Of a DNA stretch of 37,842 nucleotides, positions 29,024 through 37,842 are shown in pieces. The stretch spans positions 1 to 37,842 of the forward strand of contig JADNRX010000499.1 of NCBI GenBank assembly GCA_015501595.1, read 5' to 3'. The first letter of the stretch is position 1; the number at the start of each line of letters is the position of its first letter. This stretch comes from Hymenopellis radicata (lineage: Eukaryota; Basidiomycota; Agaricomycetes; Agaricales; Physalacriaceae). The notes beneath the pieces were generated by a model. That model had not been told where the DNA came from. It saw only the letters and a program-made list of their open reading frames with translations, and ran no database searches. The translations under genes were made by a program, and so were the position numbers.

Positions 29024-30241
29024 ATGCCGATTTTACTAGTCGTTCTGGAACAAGGCTTGTTAGTCCTCAGATACGTCACAGAAAGCAGAGAAGAGACACC
29101 TGAGAGACGCGTTTTCTGGCAGTCAAAGGCCAAGGGCTGAAAATTGGTCCTGAGACACCAAGTTCTCACGCCGCACGGCCACTGAAGTCGATCAGCATGG
29201 GTGCGACGCTCGGCACTCTTAACGCGGAATGTCTAGCGTTTTTCTCCTTCGCGTCGAACGACGCGGGGTGGTGTACATTGTCAGATAAGGCTACTAATCT
29301 ATACTTGTACACATTTCTCAGAGCGATGGGTGATGTATTGATGAACCTCAGCGCTTGAATGATGATGTAAAAGTTACTACTTACTAGAGTCAGAGCAAGC
29401 AGATCAAGTCTTCGGTTGATTAGGATGGCATTCAGGAAGCAGGTAAGCGCGCAAGCTGGGGCATGAGACCCATAACCTGTTTATCCAGAATACTAGCAGA
29501 GGTATTTACCAGATCTGTGCGCCAGCACCAGTCCAAGGTAACATAGTTCAATCTTCACGCGAGAGCGACCCGCCAGACAGCGATTTCTGAGTTCCTACTG
29601 GAGGAACCATGATCCAGAGATAGCTGCAGCGCGGAGAGAGTGAGTCTTTTGGTGAAACACGACGTAATCCAGGAAACAGGACATTGTACAGCGCAAGTTG
29701 CGGCGTGAGATGCACCAAATTTGTGCGCGTGAAAATTCCCAGGTAACAATAAGAACTCGAGCCCGACATCATTGACCAAGTAGCTAGAAGAGATTACTCT
29801 GCTTGCCACATGTCTACATCGCAAGTAGTACATGGTGGCAGAAGAGAAGTACAACATAACATGTGATTTGTGGCGCTACTGATAGACTTTTCTCGCGTGT
29901 CGGCAACGAAAGGCCAACTCTTTAAGTGTAAGACTGCCGCCTGGAGGCTCGTGTAGACAGATGAATAACTGTATATGTCGTTGTTCCCGACATCTGGAAA
30001 ATTCACCCCCGCTAGATAGCACTCAGTAACCGGACCTGCTTGACTAGAGCTCTAGTAGGGAGCTATCAGTCTCTATAGCAGTCGGAGCCTATATTACCCG
30101 CTGCCTATATGCAGCCGCTACTACTACTACTAGAGCGGTCTTCTTGTTTTGTCGGCGAAATGTGGCGAAAAACATTCATTCGTGGATAATGCACAAAATG
30201 GTGGACATAATGTCATGGTACGTATGTAGCCTACGAGAACT
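29024..30241. other. Gene-free stretch with diverged internal duplication
   Basis: No coding sequence recognised. Segments at about 29430-29547 and 29668-29755 share ordered blocks (CAGGAA.CAGG, GCGCAAG.TG.GGC.TGAGA, ATCTGTGCGC/ATTTGTGCGC, AGGTAACA), suggesting an old local duplication. At 30040-30130 there is a CTACTACTACTACTAGAGC tract whose counterpart is seen at about 31557-31570. Confidence 0.35.
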
Positions 30242-30722
30242 GTGATATATGTGAGGGCCCTCGACGATGACCTGTGGGACAATATAACACTGTCGCCGCC
30301 GTGGAAAGCCGCTCTCTCCATACTCCTTCGTCACTTCCGATTCAGCCATCAATCTGACCGAAACATCATCAGGCACCTCGCGACGGCGGCGCTCAACGGC
30401 GAAAACATTCACCTTCTGAAAGTCCGATGCGACAAGATCTGCGACGAGCTGTTCGACTATCTTCTCTCTTATGATGGTCTGCAAAGCGTGAGAATCGAAT
30501 CGGAAGAGTACTCACCGAGAGGCGACGCGCTCTTCGGGGTCTTCTCGCCCAAGTCTTCGCTCAAGTGCTTCCGCACCACCACAAGACCATTACGCGCCTG
30601 GTCGAACAGCCTGAATACAAAGGCGCGTGGTCGTCTGGCGAGCAGACCTCTGCTGCTGTGTTTCAGAGCACGCAGCTGCGCTTCACTGTGCGTCTCGCCT
30701 CGGCGCCGCAGCTGGAAATTTG
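30242..30722 (+). pseudogene. F-box/LRR-like gene fragment
   Basis: The frame reads 'DDLWDNITLSPPWKAALSIL' and 'CDELFDYLLSYDGLQSVRIE', then shifts at about 30535-30560 to a frame with 'FAQVLPHHHKTITRLVEQPE' and 'YKGAWSSGEQTSAAVFQSTQ'. The order D-x-x-A..F..VLP-H..T-[LI]-x-x-L..P-x-Y-x-G-x-W is what I recall from lineage-specific agaricomycete F-box/leucine-rich proteins. No F-box and no start are visible, and the frame ends at TGA 30721-30723, so this is an internal fragment with one frameshift. It lies 40 bp from an inverted-repeat element. Confidence 0.5.
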
Positions 30723-30763
30723 ACGTGCCGAATGGAGAAAAAATGGCACGGACAGCGCAATGC

Positions 30764-31156
30764 CAGGCCCTGGGAGACTCTCCTTCTGAAATGGGCCTGA
30801 AATCCGCAAGATTTTGGAGGTTTTAAGCCTCAAATCCGCCAAAAATCGCCGAGGATGTCACGGCACGTGTCCACCTGTCACGCCTTCAGATCGCGTTTGT
30901 GGCTTCGTTTACGTCCGCGGTCCTCCTCAACAGTGATTTCCGCGCTTTCTGAGAGCAGTAAGCTGTTCGGTCCAAATTTCACCCCAGTGTACAGAGCCCA
31001 AAATTTACTCACAACCGCCTTCAATGGGCCTGTGAAATCCGCCGGCGTTTCCTCCATTTTGGCCTCGAATCCGCGACTTTCGCCGCCAAATCGCGTTTTT
31101 GGGGCCCTCAAATCCGCCAAAATCGCCGGAGTCCTACGGGAGTTTCCCAGGGCCTG
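30764..31156. mobile_element. 393-bp MITE-like element with terminal inverted repeats
   Basis: The ends are CAGGCCCTGGGAGACTCTCC at the left and, reverse complemented, CAGGCCCTGGGAAACTCCCG at the right. The first 12 bp match perfectly and the similarity spans about 20 bp. A 6-bp direct repeat CAATGC (30758-30763 and 31157-31162) flanks it and looks like a target-site duplication. Inside, the motif CTCAAATCCGCCAAAAATCG recurs near both ends, along with variants (GTGAAATCCGCCGG, CTCGAATCCGCG). There is no coding capacity for a transposase. A 6-bp duplication does not fit hAT (8 bp) or Tc1/mariner (TA), so I leave the superfamily open. Confidence 0.8.
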
Positions 31157-31162
31157 CAATGC

Positions 31163-31708
31163 CCTATAGTCTGCCAACTTGAAAGTCTTGTCTCAAGCAA
31201 AGACAGCGGTGTTTGCCAGTCGCATCCTGTAGTCGACTGTGTTGAGAAATGACGAGCGCTGTCAAGTGGCCCGGGCACTCACATTCATCGCCATTCGTGT
31301 ACTTGTTCTCCGAGTTGCAGGTAGGTGCAGGGAAAAGCGAGAAGTCGAAGAAAACCGAAGTCCAATACGTGCAAGGTATAAGTCGGTGACAAAGGAGCGA
31401 TGGCAAGTCCGTTTCAGGTGACTCTTCTGATCCGAACTCGGTACCTGTGCTCTAGCGCTCTATGGAACTAGGCGCACTATAGAGCTATAAACCTAGGGCT
31501 CTAGCAGTGTGAATTTCACCATGTGAGTTCTATGGATCTTCCGTGGCTTGTTGATAGTACTACTACTACAGAGATGATCCCTGACACCATAGCACTATGA
31601 GATTCTCTCTATAATCGACGGCGCTCTATATGCAAAGAAACACCTTTCCAGATGGATTTGAAAAGGTACACAACAAAAGTACACGGCCAATACTCATTAC
31701 TATTCCTC
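31163..31708. other. Gene-free stretch
   Basis: No gene recognised downstream of the CmcJ-like gene. The part from 31430 to 31640 is rich in short palindromes around CTCTAG/CTATAG (GCTCTAGCGCTCTATGG, CACTATAGAGCTATA) and carries TACTACTACTAC, echoing 30040-30130. Confidence 0.35.
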
Positions 31709-32861
31709 TCAGTACACTAGTGCGCATCGAAGTTCGATACTTTGCCTAGGGATACCCATGTCCTTCCTTTCCTCATCGATGACTACCAAGACGGCGAATG
31801 TTAGTAAACCAGTCCAAGTCGAATCGGAACAGACTTACAAGCTGTATGCGCGACACACCGCCGCATCGCCCGTTTTCGGCTGCAGTGCTGCATCACACAA
31901 TGGATTCAGAGGATGACCCGGCGACAGAAAACACTACGCACTGCTATCATATTGGCGGAAGATCAATATCTCGTCTGGCATCTGGTCACGGATGTACGTC
32001 CACTTCATGGCGGGGTTATACTGGATGAAATACCCCCCTCCATACTAGATGCAACATTGGGCGGGTTATACTTTCGGGTGAGTAACGAACGACATTACTC
32101 ACTTTGTCCGTAGTTCGATCCATATCTGCAGGTTCCAGCGTGCGCGCATCACAGACGGCGAGCGGCGCATCCATTACAGGGCCTTTCAGCGGTCTCCATA
32201 CGTTTTCTGGAACGGTGGTTCAGTCCAACTTTTTGGATGACCATCGGAGGACTTGCATGATAGCAAGACGCTGCGAGGTCGAGTAACCCGATTCAGGGCC
32301 AAAGGCAGTCAAGACGCGGGCAGATGCGCGCTCCCTGTTAATATCGACGTGCACAGCGGGCACAGGCTGCTTCCCGAGTACCTTCTCCGCGGTCTCCTCC
32401 TCGTAATTCGCGTTCATCTGCCCATCACAAGTTCGTCGTCTACGGAATCAGACTCGGACATAAATGGTTTTCAGAGGCAGAGGAAAACCAACCGGATTTG
32501 GGTATTGATTGGCACGCACGCTTTCGCGCCTGCAAAGTCCTTCAGCCATCTGGGCGCGCGGCAGTCAGTCGTCATCCATGTGTCGACGAGAAACATACTC
32601 GCAAGTCTCCTTCGCGTACCGCTCTTCCCATCCTTCCTCCCCATCTAAACCATCAAAGGGGAGCGACGTCCACGTAAAGCCCTCCACGTCGAGCTCTGGA
32701 CGCCTTTCCTCCTTGCGCAGATCATATATCGGGACCTTGTGGGCCTTGAGCTGCAGAGGCTCGCCATTGTCGATTCTCGTGACAAACGGGAAAAGGAAAC
32801 CAGAAGCGGACGCAAAGTTGAGATCGGCGCGGAGGTCAGTCATGGAGGGAGGGGTGGACAT
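31709..32861 (-). CDS. CmcJ/NvfI-like (GA4-desaturase family) oxidoreductase
   Basis: Seven exons (32861-32599, 32549-32493, 32439-32270, 32206-32103, 32044-31938, 31879-31839, 31782-31709) join in phase to 271 aa, the usual size for the family. Conserved blocks appear in order: 'HKVPIYDLRKEERRPELDVE' and 'GFTWTSLP'; 'AVHVDINRERASARV', whose H-x-D may be metal-binding by analogy with Fe(II)/2OG enzymes; 'NVWRPLKGPVMDAPLAVCDA'; 'YNPAMKWTYIRDQMPDEILI'; and the C-terminal 'AHTAF...PRQSIELRCALVY'. The last intron has a perfect TACTAAC branch point. Intron 3 starts GTCTTG and is 63 nt; it removes an in-frame TGA. Members act as oxidoreductases in fungal and bacterial secondary metabolism; the substrate here is unknown. 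The gene is divergent from the MFS transporter, with 420 bp between the start codons. Confidence 0.84.
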
Positions 32862-33281
32862 TGCAGCAACGCAAAAAAACAAAAGAGGTATTATTATTAT
32901 TCTCGGCCGAGTGATAACATGATTGGGAGAGAGAAGATAAGGAGGCCATATTGGAAAATGGTCAACTCCAATTGGACCGGCCGGCACTTGTTCTTCAACA
33001 ACTTGAACGTAACGATGCCCTTGTGTGTTCAGCGCTCCATGTACGCCAACCACCTCAGTACGCGCGTCATATAGCCCTTTACGACGCCCGCGAATATTTC
33101 TTTGCGATTTTGACACGTCCAAGCGCGTCCAAAAGGCCTATCGGCGGCACATTTCTACTTATCGCCGCCTTGGAGGGAAGCTGGAGACTGGAGTGATAGT
33201 CCTGATAAGGCTTTTGCAGATAATGCGGGCTTCTCGCGTGCCTGTGGCTGTCCCTTCGTCCAGACCTCCCTCCTCCTCACC
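32862..33281. promoter_or_regulatory. Shared intergenic region between two divergent genes
   Basis: A 420-bp interval separates the start codons of the CmcJ-like gene (-) and the sugar transporter (+), so both promoters must lie here or overlap it. A pyrimidine-rich stretch (CCTCCCTCCTCCTCACC) directly precedes the transporter ATG. I see no clear TATA box and name no specific sites. Confidence 0.45.
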
Positions 33282-35841
33282 ATGTTGGCTGGACACGAAG
33301 CGTTCAGGAGCATCCCGAACAAGGACTCGCATTTGGTGCGTTCGGCGTCTTTTGTTCCCTTTTCTCCAAAAGCTAACTGCGCGTAGCCTTGGTGGAAAAA
33401 CGACGGTTGGTCAACCCCCCCACGTTGGTAACGCGATGCTAATGCTATGACTTAGGACTCTTCCGTCTGAACCTCCTGCTCTGCTGCATCTTCCTCGCCC
33501 AGTTTCTCAATGGCTACGATGCGGTTCTGGTTAGCGGTTTTCAGGCCATGTCTGCTTGGAAGACTAGTGTGTCTTTTTCCTTTGATTTTGAAGGCTGGCT
33601 AACTTTTGGTGAAAGCACTGGGGAACCCGACTCCAGTAAGATTGGTCTTTTGAACGCCGCTACGTATCTGATCGGAAGTATGTATTTCTTTCCCCTGAAA
33701 GCGGAGTCTTTCTAATAATTGTAGTGGTCACGGCGCCGTTCGCTGCCTTGATCGCGGACAAGTGGGGCAGAAAGTGGTGTATACGGTATGTCCGCGCCAT
33801 GAACTCCACCATCTCCGCGTGTTAATGCGAGACTGTCAGGTATTCCTCCGTCACCAACTTGGTCGGAACCGCTATTGGTTGCGCCACCGGCGCCGGTGGT
33901 ACAAATGGCTACGCCATGTTCATGGTTTCGCGAATCATTGTACGCCGTTCATTACCGCGTCGTAGTACTAACCCGTGTTCTAATTACGAGCAGATTGGAT
34001 CCGGGCTTGCGTTCGCGGTGATGTGTTCGCCCATAATGTACGCTGCTTGCTTTCGTTTCATCGTTGGACTGACCTTTGGTTAGGCTCCAAGAGCTCCCGC
34101 ACCCGAAGCATCGAACGTGGATGGCGGGATTCTTTGATGTTGCTTTCGTAGGTGATTTAATTCAATGTGTTGCCTTTCATTGACGTGGTGTTCGCGTAGA
34201 TTTGTGGTAACTTCACTGCAGCCTGGTTAGTCTCGAAAGCCTACTCATTCAAGACATACAACTAACTGTTTTCTATGCAGGGTGAACTTTGTGCGTATCA
34301 GCACTTCATTGGACCACTATGGTATTAATTCCTCTGCAGGGAAGCAGTTATCTCACAAATAACTGGAGCTGGAGTGCGCTTTCCATTCGTGTCTGCGTTT
34401 CAATCGACTGACCTCGCCTCCACCCAAGGAATACCCTACCTCGTACGTTTGATCGTCCAGGCCTAGTCCGTCTAAATCACCAATGCGTGCTATAGATCCA
34501 CATCGGCCCAGCACTGGTCATGATCTTCCTCATCACATACGTCCCAGAGTCGCCAAGGTGGTTGAGTAAGTCAATCTCATCCGTCTCCGCTATACGCCTG
34601 ACGTCCCCGTAGTTAAGAAAGGCCGTGACAGCGAAGCAAAAGCGTTTTTCATCAAGTATCACGGGAACGGCGCGGAGGACGACGAGCTCGCGGCGTTTGA
34701 GTACGCGGAAGTGCAGGAGGCGATTAGGATGGAGACGGAGACGAAGCAGGATTCGTGGAAGGTTATCTTTTCGTCGAGGAGCAGTCGGCATCGGCTGGGT
34801 TGTGGTACGTTGTGCTCTTCTCTAAGGTACTATACGGAGCCTGATGTTGGACGGTCTAGTTATCCTCATCGCTATATGTCAGAACTTGAGCGGAACGGCT
34901 ATTATCAGTTATTGTGAGTGCCACCTTCACTCGGAATCTGGGCTTGCGTTCTAATGCGTTTATTTAGATTACACCCAAAGTATGTATATCTTCCCGTCTG
35001 GATCGCGCGCAAGTTCCTTACCTAGTCTAGTTCTCAAACTGGTCGGTATAACGGACACCGTAACCTCGACGGGCATAAACGCCGGCTTGACCTCGTTCAC
35101 CTTCGTCATGGCGATGTTCGGCCTCTGGCTCACGCAGCGCGTCAACCGGCGCCCCCAGCTTCTCGGGACGTGGCTCGCCGTGCTCCTCGCGAACATCGGG
35201 CTCACCGCGTGCACGGCCATGTACACCAAGACCGGGAACAAGGGCGCGGGCATCGCCGCGGTGGCGTTCGTGTGGCTCTACAACGGGGCATTCTTTGTGT
35301 CTTGTGGAAGTATATTCTTTAGTTATCCCGCGGAGGTGCTGCATTATTCGATGCGGGGCAAGGGCATGATGATTTGGATGATCACGGCAAAGTGTTTGAG
35401 CGTGTTTAGTTCGTACACGAATCCGGTGGCGAGTGAGTTGGAAGTTGGTTTGGATCGGTAGCGTTTTAATGGCTGATGTTTTTGTGTGTAGTGGAACAGA
35501 TTGGGTGGAAGTGGTATCTTTTCTAGTCAGTTCTTTTGCTCTCTTTTTCGACTCGACTGATGAGGAAATGTAGCACCTGCATCCTGGTGGTCACCGGCAT
35601 CTGCTTGTACGTCTTCATTGTCGAGACAAGGGGACACACTTTGGAAGAGTACGTTGATTCTTTTCTCCTTCCCAACTCTCCTGACGTTGGTATCTGTAGA
35701 ATTGGACAACTGTTCGACGGCAAACCGTTGGAGACCAGTCTTCACCCAGAGGTCGCTACTATGGGATACAAGGAGAAGGGCGAGATCGCTTCGGTTAGTA
35801 TTAATGCCGTTACGGATGAGGAGAAGTCGGTTGGGCAGTGA
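33282..35841 (+). CDS. MFS sugar (hexose/lactose-permease type) transporter, 20 exons
   Basis: Twenty exons, beginning 33282-33335, 33387-33405 and 33456-33570 and ending 35574-35648 and 35700-35841, join in phase to 532 aa. The usual sugar-porter features appear in order: 'PWWKNDGLFRLNLLLCC'; 'FLNGYDAVLVSGFQ' in TM1; 'DKWGRKWC', the D-[RK]-x-G-R-[RK] loop; 'LQELPHPKHRTWMAG'; 'VPESPRWL' before the central loop; 'SGTAIISYY' in TM7; 'GINAGLTSFTFVMAMFGLWL'; 'SYPAEVLHYSMRGKG'; 'FIVETRGHTLEE'; and a cytosolic tail. Exon 15 begins at 34860 after a 55-nt intron (GTACGT..TCTAG) that restores TM7. Several micro-exons (10-14 nt: 34281-34290, 34429-34442, 34968-34979) are required. It is expected at the plasma membrane importing hexoses or related sugars by proton symport. 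It appears intact and converges on the FMN dehydrogenase gene. Confidence 0.9.
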
Positions 35842-36099
35842 GCGATTATGCTTTTCGTTTTGTATACTACGAGTTGCAAGTTGCAGTAATAGAGAATTTC
35901 GCTCTTGCGATATCCTTTGAAGCTCGGAGTCAATGGGGGGTAGTACTTTGCCGTGCAAATGTCTGATGTCGTTGTTCATGTAAGCCTAGGCAAAGAATAA
36001 ACTCGGACGATATTGACTCGGCATTCCGCGCATACAGTGCGAAGTTTTCTTGTTCATGCTTCAAAATATTCCTAACCGCCACACACTTATTCATCAATG

Positions 36100-37697
36100 T
36101 CAGGAGGAAAAGTACCCCAACTCCATCTTTTCCATGACTGCCTCGCGCTTGCCCCATATCTCGTCCAATGACTTGAAACCGCATAACCCCAAAGTGATCT
36201 CCGCCTCGCAGAGTATCCCGCGTACGACTTCCTCCACGCCTTGCTCCCCACTGATGGCAAGACCATACATGAAAGGGCGTCCAACTATTGACTATTAGTA
36301 ACCGCCACAGCCTTGGAGGCAGGGAATGGAATGGGACACACGAAGGACGGCCTGAGCGCCAATGGCGATAGCCTTGATAATATCACTTCCACGACGAATA
36401 CCAGAATCAAAGAGGACCGTAAATTTCCCGGCTGTTTGCGCTTCGCGAATCACAGGATTTGCTGTGATCTTTTCAAGTGCCACCAGCGCAGGGATGGATC
36501 CGTCCACTTGGCGACCACCTTTAATAAAAAAAAAGAAGGATGAGCGGACGTGTGGCAATGTTTCACGAGATCTGATCCTCACCGTGGTTGGACACAACAA
36601 TCCCATCGCATCCTACCTCCATCGCCTTGAGTGCGTCATCCACCGCCAAGATACCCTTAATGATTAACGGACCCTCCCAATGCTTCCTAACAAATGCCAA
36701 CTCGTCCCATGTCCTAAACAGCCCCGAATGGATCTCCCTCGACCAATTCCGTCCAAGCATCTTCATCTGGATCTCATGCTCGTCTCCTGCAGCGCGTTTC
36801 GCGTCTAGCGCGGCAGGATCGAATGGGTATGGGATGCGCTCGTCTGGACGCGCTTCCAGGCCTTGGGTAGCCATGAAGGCGGGGTCGGAGGTGCCGACTT
36901 GGATGCCGATGCCGTGCATGAAGGGGAGGTAGGCCTCGTCGAGGTCGTAGGGTCGCCAGCCCATGCACATGGTGTCGAGGGTGACGACGCAGGCGGTGTA
37001 TCCGCATGACTTGGCGCGCGCGAGGAGGGAGAGGGTTATGGCTTCGGAGCGGGGCCTTCGAGCAGGAAATTAGCAGGATCAAGTTTGAAGGGGAAAGCGG
37101 AGAGGCAAACCAGTATAGCTGATACCAGCGTTGAGCGTTACCGCTTGCTGCGGCAGTGACTTCGAGGGAGCGGGTGCTGGCGGAGGACATGATCATTGGA
37201 ATACCGACTTTGGCGGCTGCGCGGGCGGTGGTGACTTCGCCGTCTTTGTTGAGCAGGCCGTGGACGCCGATGGGGGCGAGGAGGAGAGGAGATTTGTATT
37301 TGACGCCGAAGAGTGTCGTCTAAAAGGTCATTTGGGTTAAATAACGGAATGAGAAGGAACGGACCTCTAGATTTCGATCGGACGCGTCGACGAGCATCTT
37401 GGGTATGAAGGACCATCGTTCGAATGCTTTGCGGTTAGCGCGGTCGCTCGAGCAGGATCCGGCGCTGCCAAAGACGTATAGGAAAGCGGCTGCAGCTCGT
37501 TACTACGTGTAAGCGAGCCTTTGTCGGATGGACTTACATGGATTAGACTTGGTAACTTCGCGCGCCCTGGCTTCCAGTTTCTCGGCATCGTATGACCCAA
37601 TCGATGGTGGCTTCCGTCCGTTGTAGACGACGCTCATGTAGGAGGACCATGACTCGGGGACGTCCTGTCCAGCTTCCAGTGCGGCTTTGAACGACAT
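36100..37697 (-). CDS. FMN-dependent alpha-hydroxy-acid dehydrogenase (lactate dehydrogenase/2-monooxygenase type)
   Basis: Six exons (37697-37538, 37489-37365, 37319-37111, 37055-36583, 36518-36342, 36284-36100) join in phase to 442 aa. Family landmarks: 'VFGSAGS', 'KMLVDASDRNLETTLFGVKY', 'APIGVHGLLNKDGE', 'MSSASTRSLEV' (FMN phosphate and ring contacts), 'RWYQLYWPRS', 'VVTLDTMCMGWRP', 'LIIKGILAVDDALKAMEVG' (FMN Lys), 'IVVSNHGGRQVDG' (catalytic His and substrate Arg, split by the 64-nt intron after HG), 'FDSGIRRGSDIIKAIAIGAQ' and 'LVGRPFMYG'-like 'LGRPFMYG'. No cytochrome b5 domain is present, so it is closer to the lactate oxidase/2-monooxygenase branch than to cytochrome b2. It oxidises lactate or a related 2-hydroxy acid. 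The gene is tail to tail with the MFS transporter, 258 bp apart. A GTATGT at about 37762 may start a 5'-UTR intron. Confidence 0.9.
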
Positions 37698-37842
37698 GTT
37701 GATGTTAGAGCGATAGGGAATTCGGATGGGTGGATAAAGGATAAGAGTAAGTACATACCTGGGCGGCGCGACGTCCTATCTCTGCATGAAATTACTCTAT
37801 CTTTTGGAAGGGTGAGTAGCTGGTGGTGGCAGGCTAAAAGAG

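Noticed and set aside
37137..37142. A GTAACG donor in the FMN dehydrogenase exon 3.
   Set aside because: Translation continues through it into the conserved 'QRWYQLYWP', so no intron is needed. The true donor is at 37110.

Overview
The window is nuclear DNA of a basidiomycete fungus, most likely an Agaricomycete. Genes are split by many GT-AG introns of about 44-75 nt with CTRAY-like branch points. Several families are typical of mushroom-forming fungi: a small YABBY-like HMG protein, a MYND protein, CmcJ-like oxidoreductases, a DNA-base-modification-type helical domain, and Ty3/gypsy elements with very long polyproteins. All annotations come from reading translations and splice signals by eye. 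No database search was run.

Layout. 0.1-2.2 kb: a DUF4112 membrane-protein gene with one frameshift and a decayed 3' piece of a transketolase, both on +. 2.28-5.22 kb (-): a 16-exon E(z)/EZH2-type histone H3K27 methyltransferase with all splice phases consistent. 5.27-15.14 kb (-): a full-length Ty3/gypsy retrotransposon with identical 314-bp LTRs and a perfect 5-bp target duplication (AATGA), inserted about 55 bp upstream of the E(z) start codon in the same orientation. 15.5-18.4 kb (-): a 76-aa YABBY-like gene, a tRNA-like sequence and a 621-aa MYND-finger gene.

18.8-23.5 kb is a repeat-rich island. It holds at least five copies or partial copies of two related short elements. Each starts with a GTGGGTAA(A/T)AATCC-like head, followed by an array of YCTGGCTTT motifs at about 20-bp period with different spacers. 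A frameshifted OB-fold-type gene lies between two of the copies.

25-31 kb is a decaying accessory zone. It holds a GMC oxidoreductase remnant (+), an SFT2 vesicle-transport remnant (-), a 5-hmdU-DNA-kinase-like helical domain fused to a C-terminal chromodomain (-, one 1-nt frameshift), an F-box/LRR-like fragment (+), and a 393-bp inverted-repeat element with a 6-bp target duplication. 31.7-37.7 kb is an intact metabolic group: a CmcJ-like oxidoreductase (-) divergent from a 20-exon MFS sugar transporter (+), which converges on an FMN-dependent alpha-hydroxy-acid dehydrogenase (-).

Two chromatin-related genes stand out: E(z), and the HMUDK-like/chromodomain fusion, which combines a DNA-base-modification fold with a methyl-lysine reader. 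The gypsy polyprotein also carries a chromodomain-like module. The strongest candidates for something undescribed are the 20-bp-phased CTGGCTTT array elements and the HMUDK-like/chromodomain fusion.
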